Source: Alkalihalophilus pseudofirmus OF4 (lineage in GTDB: Bacteria > Bacillota > Bacilli > Bacillales > Bacillaceae_D). Taken from it: a stretch of DNA of 64,000 nucleotides. Made by a program: the position numbers and the translations under genes. How positions within the stretch are numbered: position 1 is the stretch's first letter; the number at the start of each line of letters is the position of its first letter. The stretch is from NCBI RefSeq assembly GCF_000005825.2, contig NC_013791.2, positions 2,728,001-2,792,000 of the forward strand, given 5' to 3'. Under the pieces are notes generated by a model that saw nothing but the letters and a program-made list of their open reading frames with translations, was not told the origin of the DNA and did not search any database. This document shows positions 55,490 to 64,000 of this stretch, piece by piece.

Positions 55490-56914
55490 ATGAACCGTGT
55501 TAGTCCAAAACAACTAGAGCAAACTGTAGACATTCTTACACAAGTGTTAGATACCATCGATGTCGGTGTTCATATCGTTAATTCTCATGGGGAAACCATT
55601 ATGTACAATAAGAAAATGACAGAAATTGAGTCTATGCCCCCGCATGAGGTATTACATAAAAATTTATTAGATGTGTTTCTCTTTAAAGAAGAGCAAACCA
55701 GCACGCTCCTGCAAGCATTACATAAAGGTCAGCATTCCTATAATATTAAGCAGCAATATTATAATAATAAAGGGTTTCCAATAACGGCTGTGAATGACAC
55801 TCACCCTCTTAAAGATAAGGACGGGGAGATCATTGGTGCGTTTGAGTTATCAAAAGATATCACCCGTCTAGAAGTATTAATGAAAGATCAATTGCACAAA
55901 TCCGATCAAACCCGCTATACGTTCTCTAAGATTATCGGCCAAAGTGAAGCAATCTCACAAATCATTCACGAAGCAAAGCGTGCGACCCGGACGAGTTCTT
56001 CTGTTCTGTTAACTGGCGAGACCGGCACTGGCAAAGAAATTTTTGCTCAAAGCATCCATAATGGCAGTGAACGGGCTGGAGGTCCGTTTATTTCTCAAAA
56101 CTGCGCAGCCCTTCCTGATAATCTTATTGAAGGTATTTTATTCGGTACAAAGAAAGGTGCTTTTACAGGAGCCGTTGAACACCCTGGCTTATTTGAGCAA
56201 GCAGAAGGTGGGACCCTTCTTTTAGATGAAATCAATTCATTAAACCTGCCCCTGCAGGCAAAGTTATTACGAGCAATTCAAGAGAAAACCATTAGACGGG
56301 TCGGCGATACGAAAGATACTCCGGTTGATGTGCGGATCATCTCAACGATGAATGAAGATCCATTTGAAGCCGTATCAAACGGCCGCCTCAGAAAAGACCT
56401 GTTTTACAGGCTCGGTGTCGTCTCCTTGTACATCCCGCCGCTTAAGGATCGATACGGGGATATCCCCTTACTGGTCGAACATTTTTTAGCTAAATTTAAT
56501 AAACGATTTCAAATGCAGGTTGATTGGATTTCAGCAGATGTTCTTGAATTATTTGAGCAGTATGAATGGCCTGGCAACGTGCGTGAATTAGAGCATGTGA
56601 TTGAATCAGCCATGAACATTATGTCAACAGAGCGTCAAATGGAGCTTTATCATTTGCCTATGCATATTAGAAGAAGGTTCACCGCACAAACAGAGCCCAC
56701 AGAAGGTAAAGCCGAACATGTGAGTGAAGCTAAGGAAACTTTCTTACACAAGCCGCTTAAAGAACATCTTGCCGAAGTAGAAAATTACTATATTAAACAG
56801 GCTTTAACGGTGCATAAAGGCAACATCTCCCAAGCAGCTAAAGCGCTTGGAATCAGCCGCCAAAACCTTCAGTACCGATTAAAGAAAATGACGTTATCTG
56901 AAGAGGATTTATAA
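55490..56914 (+). CDS. rocR: RocR, sigma-54-dependent activator of arginine catabolism
   Basis: 474 residues. A PAS domain (about 14-120) senses the inducer, thought to be ornithine or citrulline. The AAA+ domain has Walker A GETGTGKE, GAFTGA and Walker B GTLLLDEIN. The C-terminal Fis-type HTH reads NISQAAKALGISRQNLQYRLKKM. The ATG at 55490 follows TAGGAGGTG; a 30-residue extension upstream has no SD. It is divergent from rocD and has activating sites for rocD and rocA on both sides. Confidence 0.93.
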   Translation: MNRVSPKQLEQTVDILTQVLDTIDVGVHIVNSHGETIMYNKKMTEIESMPPHEVLHKNLLDVFLFKEEQTSTLLQALHKGQHSYNIKQQYYNNKGFPITAVNDTHPLKDKDGEIIGAFELSKDITRLEVLMKDQLHKSDQTRYTFSKIIGQSEAISQIIHEAKRATRTSSSVLLTGETGTGKEIFAQSIHNGSERAGGPFISQNCAALPDNLIEGILFGTKKGAFTGAVEHPGLFEQAEGGTLLLDEINSLNLPLQAKLLRAIQEKTIRRVGDTKDTPVDVRIISTMNEDPFEAVSNGRLRKDLFYRLGVVSLYIPPLKDRYGDIPLLVEHFLAKFNKRFQMQVDWISADVLELFEQYEWPGNVRELEHVIESAMNIMSTERQMELYHLPMHIRRRFTAQTEPTEGKAEHVSEAKETFLHKPLKEHLAEVENYYIKQALTVHKGNISQAAKALGISRQNLQYRLKKMTLSEEDL

Positions 56915-56920
56915 ATACTA

Positions 56921-56943
56921 GAGCGACTATTCGATAGTCGCTC
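56921..56943. terminator. bidirectional terminator between rocR and proline dehydrogenase
   Basis: A 10-bp perfect stem (56921-56930 with 56934-56943), 3-nt loop, followed by TTTATTT. Confidence 0.85.
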
Positions 56944-56944
56944 T

Positions 56945-57853
56945 TTATTTAGATAATAGACCTCGTAAGACGAAGCTGACGTTCTGCGGTCTTTCTGCCA
57001 GACGTCTCATGTAATAGCCATACCAATCCGTCCCATAAGGAACATAAACACGCATCGTATATCCTTCTTTTGCAATCGTCTCCTGCAGTTCTTTTCTGAA
57101 CCCGTAGAGCATCTGGAATTCAAATTGCGTCTTAGGGATCCCCTCTTCTGCACAAAACGTTTTCACCTTATCAATAATCATATGGTCATGAGTTGCGATT
57201 GCTGTATAACTGCCGCTAAGCAAGTGCTGCTTAATGATTGCTAGGTAGTTGTCATCAATCTCTTTTTTATCTTGAATAGCAATTTGACTAGGTTCTTTGT
57301 AAGCCCCTTTTACAAGCCTTAAGTTAACACCTTGAAGATCAGTGACATCTTGGCTTGCACGGTATAGATAGGCTTGAATGACCGTTCCTACTGAATGTGG
57401 AAATTCTTCGCGCAGCTCGTTTAATAAATCAAGCGTTTGCTGACAATGAGCAGAATCTTCCATATCAATACGAACAAAATTTCCTAGCTCCTCTGCCTTC
57501 CCTACGATTTTTCTCATATTCTGATAGCAAAGCTCTCGCTCTACATCAAGACCTAGCTGAGTGAGCTTTAATGATAAATTGCATTTCACGCCAGTCTCTG
57601 AAATCGCTTTCAAAGTTTGCAAGCAATAATCTGCAGATTCTAATGCTTCCTCACGTGTTGTAATAAATTCACCTACATGGTCGACTGTTGCTACGAGCCC
57701 TTTATCATTAAGTTCTCTCACTGCAATCATTGCATCATTAATTGTTACCCCCGCGATAACCTGCTTTGCCCCCATCTTAAGTCCCCAACGCTTAGCTCCA
57801 CGGTTTAGCACTTTATTTTTTGACAAATACAGAAACATGGGTTTAAGTACCAT
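56945..57853 (-). CDS. putB: proline dehydrogenase
   Basis: 302-residue FAD-dependent TIM-barrel. Visible are TVDHVGEFITTREEAL, VRIDMEDSAHCQQTLDLL, IQAYLYRASQDVTDL, LRLVKGAYKEPSQIA and FQMLYGFRKELQ. It oxidises proline to pyrroline-5-carboxylate, which the enzyme encoded just upstream (rocA) oxidises to glutamate. The ATG at 57853 starts the conserved MVLKPMFLYLSKNK; several earlier in-frame ATGs have no better SD. It follows rocA by 76 nt. Confidence 0.9.
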   Translation of the reverse strand: MVLKPMFLYLSKNKVLNRGAKRWGLKMGAKQVIAGVTINDAMIAVRELNDKGLVATVDHVGEFITTREEALESADYCLQTLKAISETGVKCNLSLKLTQLGLDVERELCYQNMRKIVGKAEELGNFVRIDMEDSAHCQQTLDLLNELREEFPHSVGTVIQAYLYRASQDVTDLQGVNLRLVKGAYKEPSQIAIQDKKEIDDNYLAIIKQHLLSGSYTAIATHDHMIIDKVKTFCAEEGIPKTQFEFQMLYGFRKELQETIAKEGYTMRVYVPYGTDWYGYYMRRLAERPQNVSFVLRGLLSK

Positions 57854-57929
57854 GCTAACCACATCTCCATTCTTCATATTCATAAGGTAGGAGGCACGGC
57901 AAAGCCTGCCGTGCACTCACTGTATCATT

Positions 57930-59474
57930 TTATAACGACTCAGAAATCGTCTTTGCTTGTAAGAAAAGCTGTAAATAGTCTGGACCACCTGCTTTAGAGT
58001 CCGTACCAGACATGTTAAATCCGCCAAATGGGTGATAGCCGACAATTGCACCTGTACAACCGCGGTTAATATACATATTTCCTACATGGAAATCTGTTTT
58101 TGCCTTTTCAATATGCTGGCGGTTGCGCGTAATAACAGCGCCTGTTAATCCATATTCCGTGTTATTAGCAATGTCTAGAGCCTCATCAAAGTCTTTCGCT
58201 TTAGAGAAAGCAACAACCGGTCCGAAAATCTCTTCTTGCATCAGGCGGGCATCTGCTGCCACATCAGCCACAATGGTTGGCTGGATAAAGTAACCTTTAG
58301 AAGAGTCACCTGTTCCACCTGCTACAATACGGCCCTCTTCCTTGCCGATCTCAATGTAGCTCATAATTTTATCAAATGCCGCTTGATCATTTACCGGCCC
58401 CATATTTGTATCGTTAATTGTTTCACCAACTGATAATTCCTTTGTAAGGGCAATCGATTTTTCAAGAACCTCATCATATACATCTTCAACAATGACTGCA
58501 CGTGAGCATGCTGAACATTTTTGACCTGAGAATCCGAATGCAGAAGCGACAATCGATTTTGCAGCAAGATCTAGATCAGCATCTTTATCTACAACGATCG
58601 TGTCTTTTCCACCCATCTCAGCAACTACACGCTTCAACCAATACTGTCCTTTATTTACTTTTGCAGCACGCTGATAAATACGTTCTCCTACTTCACGTGA
58701 ACCAGTAAAGCTGATCATACGAGTTTTCGGGTGATCAACGATGTAGTCACCAATTTCAGATCCGCTTCCTGGAATGTAGTTGATGACACCTGCAGGCATT
58801 CCCGCTTCTTCAAGCACTTCCATAAATTTCGCAGCGACTACAGGGGTTGTACTAGCCGGCTTAAGAAGAACTGTGTTTCCTGTTACTGCTGCTGCAACTG
58901 TTGTTCCTGCCATAATCGCAAAAGCAAAGTTCCAAGGTGAAATAACAACAGCTACACCTAATGGAATATAGCCGTACTGATTGTTCTCGCCGACACGGCT
59001 TAAGACAGGGATCCCATTTTTAAGTTCAATCATTTGGCGGCCATAATACTCTAAGAAGTCAATCGCCTCTGCTGTATCTGCATCTGCCTCATTCCAAGGT
59101 TTACCTGCCTCATATACAAGATATGCGGAAAATTCATGTTTGCGACGGCGGATGATCGCTGCTGCTTTAAATAAAATTTCAGCACGTGCCACAGGATCCC
59201 AGCGCTTCCAATCTTCAAATGTCGTCAGGGCTGCTTGCATAGCCTGTTCTGCATGATCTCTTGTTGCTTTTGAAACTCTTCCTACTACTTGTTCTTTCTT
59301 AGCAGGATTTTCTGATGTGATTTTATCATCCGTATAAACAAGTTCGCCGCCAATACGAAGCGGAAAATCTTGACCTAGTTCTGCTTCAACTTTCTTTAAA
59401 GCCGCCTGGAATTCTTTACGGTTTTCCTCTACCGTAAAATCTGTAAATGGTTCGTGTTTGTAAGGTACTGACAT
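57930..59474 (-). CDS. rocA: 1-pyrroline-5-carboxylate (glutamate semialdehyde) dehydrogenase
   Basis: 514-residue aldehyde dehydrogenase. The catalytic Cys is in [12 protein letters not shown], the general base in VAEMGGKD, and NAD binding in [12 protein letters not shown]. It makes glutamate from the product of RocD or proline dehydrogenase, joining both routes. A sigma-54 promoter and two RocR-type sites lie upstream. Confidence 0.95.
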   Translation of the reverse strand: MSVPYKHEPFTDFTVEENRKEFQAALKKVEAELGQDFPLRIGGELVYTDDKITSENPAKKEQVVGRVSKATRDHAEQAMQAALTTFEDWKRWDPVARAEILFKAAAIIRRRKHEFSAYLVYEAGKPWNEADADTAEAIDFLEYYGRQMIELKNGIPVLSRVGENNQYGYIPLGVAVVISPWNFAFAIMAGTTVAAAVTGNTVLLKPASTTPVVAAKFMEVLEEAGMPAGVINYIPGSGSEIGDYIVDHPKTRMISFTGSREVGERIYQRAAKVNKGQYWLKRVVAEMGGKDTIVVDKDADLDLAAKSIVASAFGFSGQKCSACSRAVIVEDVYDEVLEKSIALTKELSVGETINDTNMGPVNDQAAFDKIMSYIEIGKEEGRIVAGGTGDSSKGYFIQPTIVADVAADARLMQEEIFGPVVAFSKAKDFDEALDIANNTEYGLTGAVITRNRQHIEKAKTDFHVGNMYINRGCTGAIVGYHPFGGFNMSGTDSKAGGPDYLQLFLQAKTISESL

Positions 59475-59512
59475 GTATAACCACTCCTTTAAGTCTAGTC
59501 ACCCTATTTATA

Positions 59513-59530
59513 GTGCAAAAACTGTGCCAA
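59513..59530 (-). promoter_or_regulatory. sigma-54 promoter of rocA-putB
   Basis: Minus strand TTGGCACAGTTTTTGCAC has GG-N10-GC. Transcription would start near 59503, about 29 nt before the rocA start. Confidence 0.87.
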
Positions 59531-59583
59531 TTATGAATCTTTCTGAAGTAAGCGTTATCATTAGGCTTGTCTCTAGATCAGCA

Positions 59584-59639
59584 TGCAAAAAATGTTGCAG
59601 GTGCAAACTTTTCATCAAAAAGGCGCAATATTTTTTGCA
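59584..59639. promoter_or_regulatory. two RocR-type sites upstream of rocA
   Basis: TGCAA-N6-TTGCA at 59584-59599 and CGCAA-N6-TTGCA at 59624-59639. They lie about 81-136 bp upstream of the predicted start, like the pair before rocD. Confidence 0.75.
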
Positions 59640-59641
59640 CG

Positions 59642-59673
59642 AAAAAAGCCTGTGCACATGCACAGGCTTTTTT
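59642..59673 (-). terminator. terminator of the pst operon
   Basis: A 15-bp perfect stem (59642-59656 with 59659-59673) with T-run, directly after the phoU stop. Confidence 0.9.
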
Positions 59674-59675
59674 CT

Positions 59676-60326
59676 TTAATTTAAATCAAAATGCTTGCCA
59701 TTCACTTCATAGACAACCCATTCCGAGATATTCGTTGCGTAATCAGCAATCCGTTCAATATAGCGTCCGATGAATGCCAGCTGTGTAATTTGATCCACTT
59801 CAACACTTGCATCCTCTACTTTAAATAATTCACGAATCAAATCCCCATACTGTGTATCTACCTTATCATCAGTTAACGCTATCTTTTGGGCCATTAAAAT
59901 ATCAGACTTCTCATAAGCCTCTAATGACTTAGTAATCATATCTTCTGCAATTCGTAACATAGCAAGAAGCTGTTCTTTATATACTGGCAGACTATGTTTA
60001 TTCATTCGGATCGACTGTTTAGCCATATCCACAACAAGATCTGCTACTCGCTCTAAATCACTTGAAATTTTCAATGCTACAATTAATTTTCTTAAATCTG
60101 TCGCTACGGGCTGCTGCTTAGAAATAAGAAGGGTGACTTTATCATGCATATCAAGCTCTAATTGATTAATAGCTGAATCCTCTGCAATAAGCATCTTCAT
60201 CTGGGCCTTATTATCAGATTCAAAAGCTTCCTTCATTTCGGCAATAACCTCTTCTACTTTATTTCCCATTGTTAATAATTCTTGCTTCACATAATCTAAC
60301 TGAGAGTGAAACGTTCTAATCGTCAT
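59676..60326 (-). CDS. phoU: phosphate signalling protein PhoU
   Basis: 216 residues, two repeats of a three-helix bundle (DLERVADLVVDMAKQSIRM; IGRYIERIADYATNISEWVVY). It links the Pst transporter to PhoR signalling or phosphate homeostasis. Last gene of the pst operon, 12 nt after pstB. Confidence 0.94.
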   Translation of the reverse strand: MTIRTFHSQLDYVKQELLTMGNKVEEVIAEMKEAFESDNKAQMKMLIAEDSAINQLELDMHDKVTLLISKQQPVATDLRKLIVALKISSDLERVADLVVDMAKQSIRMNKHSLPVYKEQLLAMLRIAEDMITKSLEAYEKSDILMAQKIALTDDKVDTQYGDLIRELFKVEDASVEVDQITQLAFIGRYIERIADYATNISEWVVYEVNGKHFDLN

Positions 60327-60338
60327 ATGACATCATCC

Positions 60339-61172
60339 TTAACCGAATCGACCGGTAATATAGTCTTCTGTACGCTTATCAGATGGATTTGAGAAGATGG
60401 TGTCCGTTTTGTCATACTCAACAACTTCTCCGTTTAAAAAGAATGCCGTTCTGTCAGAGATACGAGCTGCTTGCTGCATATTGTGAGTGACAATGACAAT
60501 CGAATATTCCTTCTTCAGTTCTTGGATTAATTCCTCTACTTTTAATGTCGATTTTGGATCGAGTGCTGAGGTCGGTTCATCCATTAAGATCACATCAGGT
60601 TCAATAGCGAGACAGCGGGCAATACATAGACGCTGCTGCTGACCACCAGACAGCCCATATGCATTCTCACTTAAACGATCTTTTACCTCATCCCAAATCG
60701 CAGCGCCACGAAGGCTGCGTTCAACAATTTCATCTAATACTTTCTTATTTTTAATCCCGTGAATTCTTGGACCGTACGCCACATTATCATAGATTGATTT
60801 CGGAAATGGATTCGGCTTTTGAAATACCATTCCTACTCTTGTACGCAAGTCTTCTACTTTAAATGATTTGTCTAAAATATTTTGGCCGCGGTATTCAATA
60901 TCACCCGAAATCTTAACAATCGGTACGAGCTGTACCATGCGGTTTAACGTTTTAATGTAGGTTGATTTCCCGCAGCCAGAAGGTCCGATAATTGCTGTTA
61001 CTTCTTTTTCATATACTTCTAGATTAATATTTTTAAGCGCGTGATCCTTGCCATACCAAAGATTCAAGTTCTTCGTATCATACACTACTTTTTTCTCAGC
61101 CGGAACGGTTTCGACACTTGAATTAGATTTAATCTCAACATTTACCTTCTTTTCTGCTGTTAACATCCCCAT
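60339..61172 (-). CDS. pstB: phosphate ABC transporter ATPase
   Basis: 277 residues. Walker [11 protein letters not shown]-loop FQKPNPFP, signature [13 protein letters not shown] and Walker [13 protein letters not shown]. Start ATG follows AGGGGG by 8 nt. It has an N-terminal tail of about 25 residues before the usual start of the family. Confidence 0.96.
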   Translation of the reverse strand: MGMLTAEKKVNVEIKSNSSVETVPAEKKVVYDTKNLNLWYGKDHALKNINLEVYEKEVTAIIGPSGCGKSTYIKTLNRMVQLVPIVKISGDIEYRGQNILDKSFKVEDLRTRVGMVFQKPNPFPKSIYDNVAYGPRIHGIKNKKVLDEIVERSLRGAAIWDEVKDRLSENAYGLSGGQQQRLCIARCLAIEPDVILMDEPTSALDPKSTLKVEELIQELKKEYSIVIVTHNMQQAARISDRTAFFLNGEVVEYDKTDTIFSNPSDKRTEDYITGRFG

Positions 61173-61187
61173 TATAAATACCCCCTA

Positions 61188-62108
61188 TTAATACCTTTGT
61201 TGAAACTTATTTCGAATAATGATCGCTGTTGAATTAAGAATAAATAACACAATCAAGAGGACGATAATTGTTGCAGCTGCAAGATTTGCATATTCTGCGA
61301 CAAGAGATGCATCAATTGTCCAGTAATAGATTTGTACAGGAAGAATGGTGAATCGGTCCATTAATCCTCCTGGAAACGGGATCAGAAGTGCTGGTATCCC
61401 AATAACGATCAACGGAGCTGTTTCCCCTATCGCTCGCGATAATGAAAGAATCGCACCGGTTAAAATACCAGGTAATGCCGCTGGAAGAATGACATTTTTG
61501 ATCGTCTGCCATTTAGTAGCCCCCATACCGTATGAGGCTTCACTTAAATGATTAGGAACGGCGCGGATCGCTTCTTGACTCGCCACAACAACAATTGGAA
61601 GGACGAGTAAGGACATCGTTAATCCCCCTGCCAGGACAACTCCGCCTAAATCTAGTGCACGAACAAAAATCGTCATCCCGAGAATTCCAAATACAATTGA
61701 TGGAACCCCGGCCAGGTTGGAGATATTCGCTTGAATAAAGGAATGGATCTTGCCTTTTTTTGCATACGCTTCAAGGTAAATAGCGGTCCCTACACCAAGC
61801 AGCATGGTGACTGGAGCAACGACTGCCATTAACCATAACGTACCAAGAATAGCTCCCATAATCCCCGCACGATCTGGATTATTTGAGAGACGTCCAGTCA
61901 AAAAGTCTACATTAATCCATCCGATCCCTTGCGAAAACACTCTGAAGATAAGAATCGCTAATACTACTAACCCGAACATTGTTGAAACAAAGAACAATCC
62001 TTTTGCCAAGTTATTCTTTATTAATCTTTTGTTCATCCGTTTTTGAACGGTATTTTGATCAATGTACTTTGATGTTGTATTGGTTTGTGTTGTCGTATCA
62101 ATGTTCAT
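61188..62108 (-). CDS. pstA: phosphate ABC transporter permease PstA
   Basis: 306 residues, six helices. The coupling loop is SYGMGATKWQTIKNVILPAALPGILTGAILSLSRAIGETAPL. AGGGAGGA precedes ATG. One base separates it from pstC. Confidence 0.95.
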   Translation of the reverse strand: MNIDTTTQTNTTSKYIDQNTVQKRMNKRLIKNNLAKGLFFVSTMFGLVVLAILIFRVFSQGIGWINVDFLTGRLSNNPDRAGIMGAILGTLWLMAVVAPVTMLLGVGTAIYLEAYAKKGKIHSFIQANISNLAGVPSIVFGILGMTIFVRALDLGGVVLAGGLTMSLLVLPIVVVASQEAIRAVPNHLSEASYGMGATKWQTIKNVILPAALPGILTGAILSLSRAIGETAPLIVIGIPALLIPFPGGLMDRFTILPVQIYYWTIDASLVAEYANLAAATIIVLLIVLFILNSTAIIIRNKFQQRY

Positions 62109-62109
62109 A

Positions 62110-63066
62110 TTAATATTCCTCCCTAAAGCGGCGAGAGATATATCTTGCTAGAAGATTCATTAAGAAAGTAAAAACAAATAACGTCATTGCTACAGCATAT
62201 AAGCTGTAATATATAGTCGAACCGGCAGGAGCATCTCCTCCAGTTACTTCAACAATGTATGCAGTCATAGTCTGCATCGATTGAGTGATGTCAAAAGTAA
62301 AGTTTTTGGTACTTCCACTTGCAATCGTTACAATCATCGTTTCTCCAATTGCACGTGAAATACCAAGAACGAATGAAGCAATGATGCCTGAGATCGCAGC
62401 AGGAATAACGACTTTCCCTGTTACTTCAAGTCTAGTCGCACCTAATGCTAGTGCCCCTTCACGCATGGCACGCGGCACAGAACTCATCGCATCCTCTGAT
62501 AATGAGGCAACCATTGGAATAATCATGATCCCCATGACAATACCTGGGCTTAGTATATTTGTTGCCTGCAGCCCTGGAATAATATCTCTTAAAATCGGTG
62601 TAACAAACGTAAAAGCAAAAAACCCATAAACGATTGTTGGAATACCTGCTAAGATTTCTAGCATTGGTTTTAATGTTCTTCTTACTTTATCTGAAGCATA
62701 TTCACTTAAGAAAATAGCTGTCATTAATCCAATTGGAATCGCCACAAACATCGCGATGACAGACGAAATAATGGTCCCTGTTAATAAAGGCAGAACTCCA
62801 AATTGCGGATCTTGACTTAACGGCCTTAATACTGTTCCTGTAAAGAAATCAACGATTGGAACACGTTGAAAAAATTCGAACGTCTCACTCAATAGCGTAT
62901 ACAAAATTCCCACTGTGGTAAGGATTGAAATGCTCGCAATCACAAAAAGTAATTTTGGCATTACTTTTTCAATGAGATTGTTAAGATTTCTTGAGCTCTT
63001 TTTTTGTTCAATCATTTTTCTTACATTCACAGCGTTCCCCTTATTCATTTCGCTGTTTACATCCAT
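62110..63066 (-). CDS. pstC: phosphate ABC transporter permease PstC
   Basis: 318 residues from the ATG at 63066, which follows AAAGGGGTG; a longer frame upstream lacks an SD. Six helices, with the coupling loop GALALGATRLEVTGKVVIPAAISGIIASFVLGISRAIGETM. It pairs with PstA. Confidence 0.93.
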   Translation of the reverse strand: MDVNSEMNKGNAVNVRKMIEQKKSSRNLNNLIEKVMPKLLFVIASISILTTVGILYTLLSETFEFFQRVPIVDFFTGTVLRPLSQDPQFGVLPLLTGTIISSVIAMFVAIPIGLMTAIFLSEYASDKVRRTLKPMLEILAGIPTIVYGFFAFTFVTPILRDIIPGLQATNILSPGIVMGIMIIPMVASLSEDAMSSVPRAMREGALALGATRLEVTGKVVIPAAISGIIASFVLGISRAIGETMIVTIASGSTKNFTFDITQSMQTMTAYIVEVTGGDAPAGSTIYYSLYAVAMTLFVFTFLMNLLARYISRRFREEY

Positions 63067-63113
63067 TGCACGTGGCACCCCTTTTGGCTTGTAACCATAT
63101 ACTTTACATGTAA

Positions 63114-63143
63114 GTGGATGAGAACTCACAAGCTCCCATCCAC
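63114..63143 (-). other. hairpin between pstS and pstC
   Basis: GTGGATG (63114-63120) pairs with CATCCAC (63137-63143), no T-run. Probably protects or sets the 3' end of a separate pstS transcript. Confidence 0.45.
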
Positions 63144-63161
63144 CCATGCAGTACAATCAAA

Positions 63162-64000
63162 TTAATTTAGACCATCTAAGAAACTGTTATACTCTTCAAT
63201 TTCACTTTCTGGCAGTGGAGCAAATCCAGTCTCACCAGCAAATTCATTAACATTGTTTACAACGTATCTAGCAAAATCTAGTACTTGCGGCTTTTCTTTA
63301 GCCATATCAACGTTTAAGTAAGTGAATACCGGACGAGTGAATGGTGCATAGTCACCATCTTCAGCAATTGTGTCAAGTGATGGCTCAACTGGACCCTCAC
63401 CGAAATCAACGTTTACTGCTTGAATTTGATCTTGGTTATTTACATAGTAGCCAAATCCGAAGAATGCAATTGCATTTTTATCTTCTGCTACTAGATTTAC
63501 TAATGTAGAATATTCTTGCTGCAGGTTAACACCATCTACTAAGTCACCTTTATCAAGAATGTTCTCATAGAAGAACTCATATGTTCCGTGGTTTTCATTT
63601 GGACCCATTGGCTTAATTTCTTCATCTGGAAATTCAGGACGAATATCAGACCACTTCGTAACGCCGCCATCAGCACTGAAGATACTGATTAACTCTTCTT
63701 CAGTCAGCTCTTTTGCCCAGTCATTTTCAGGGTGAATAACAAACGTAAGACCATCTAATGCTACTTTAAATTCTTGTACTTCAATTCCATTTGCTTCTGC
63801 TTCTTCTAACTCTTCATCTTTAATTTCACGAGATGCATCATTAAAATCTGTACCGTTTGGAACTAAGAATTTACCGAAACCAGCACTTGTACCAGAGCGG
63901 CTTACTTCAACTGATACGTTCGGTTGTTCATTAATCATGTATTCTTCAGCAAGCACTGACATTAATGGATAAACCGTACCTGAACCATCAACGACTACGC
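63162..64000 (-). CDS. pstS: phosphate ABC transporter binding protein PstS (partial, 5' end missing)
   Basis: The frame continues to the window edge; the visible N-terminal part reads VVVDGSGTVYPLM, the phosphate-binding start of PstS, followed by SRSGTSAGFGKF and a C-terminal GFAPLPESEIEEYNSFLDGLN. It captures phosphate for PstC-PstA-PstB. The signal peptide and promoter lie outside. The Met at 63962 is internal, not the start. Confidence 0.93.
   Translation of the reverse strand, partial: VVVDGSGTVYPLMSVLAEEYMINEQPNVSVEVSRSGTSAGFGKFLVPNGTDFNDASREIKDEELEEAEANGIEVQEFKVALDGLTFVIHPENDWAKELTEEELISIFSADGGVTKWSDIRPEFPDEEIKPMGPNENHGTYEFFYENILDKGDLVDGVNLQQEYSTLVNLVAEDKNAIAFFGFGYYVNNQDQIQAVNVDFGEGPVEPSLDTIAEDGDYAPFTRPVFTYLNVDMAKEKPQVLDFARYVVNNVNEFAGETGFAPLPESEIEEYNSFLDGLN

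Noticed and set aside
63162-63962. pstS starting at Met 63962
   Set aside because: The frame continues upstream with VVVDGSGTVYPL, the normal interior of PstS, so the gene is cut by the window edge.

Overview
The window looks like chromosomal DNA of a spore-forming, low-to-mid GC Bacillaceae. Several features point that way: a GerMN-domain lipoprotein, YisL and IDEAL-domain proteins, strong AGGAGG ribosome sites, CheY/CheW/PhoU/RocR proteins of Bacillus type, a Zur box of the Bacillus kind and sigma-54 (SigL) control of arginine catabolism. Many exported proteins have long acidic stretches, which would fit an alkaliphilic or salt-tolerant member; that part is inference. I saw no rRNA, tRNA, CRISPR array, prophage or insertion sequence.

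Layout. 1-12 kb holds two separate TAXI-type TRAP transporters. The first is a binding protein plus fused permease, next to an RpiR regulator and a class-III aminotransferase. The second is binding protein, DUF1850 lipoprotein, fused permease and an atypical SDR. 12-15.5 kb encodes a two-component system with a sigma-54-type response regulator; a near-perfect -24/-12 promoter lies directly in front of the second TRAP operon. 15.6-19.5 kb has a B12-binding radical SAM protein, a nitroreductase and an EAL protein. 19.5-27.8 kb is a propionate/methylmalonyl-CoA operon (TetR, biotin carrier, carboxyltransferase, mutA, mutB, meaB). 27.9-35.6 kb is mixed: a DDAH-type hydrolase, a repeat-like element, a 46-residue membrane protein, a divergent CobW GTPase/flavoprotein pair flanked by two Zur boxes, a FhuF-like protein and a ComEC-like lipoprotein with DUF3006. 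35.7-41.6 kb is signalling (cheA-cheW-cheY, a GGDEF-EAL protein, a HAD phosphatase). 41.8-45.2 kb is a phosphonate-type ABC importer. 45.3-52 kb is an AddAB-like nuclease pair with an ElaA-type acetyltransferase. 53-59.5 kb is arginine, ornithine and proline catabolism (rocF, rocD, rocR, proline dehydrogenase, rocA). 59.7-64 kb is phoU-pstBACS, with pstS cut by the window edge.

How the parts connect. Three sigma-54 promoters can be read directly (TAXI operon, rocDF, rocA-proline dehydrogenase). The two roc promoters each have two inverted-repeat upstream sites of TGCAA...TTGCA type, as expected for RocR. The TAXI promoter sits beside its own sigma-54 activator and overlaps a cre-like site upstream, suggesting that a solute sensed by the kinase is imported through a catabolite-repressed TRAP system. 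The phn importer has 11-bp-spaced Pho-box-like repeats and probably responds to phosphate limitation together with the pst operon. An unexpected small-scale pattern is that three separate genes carry 13-14 bp tandem duplications exactly across their stop codons.
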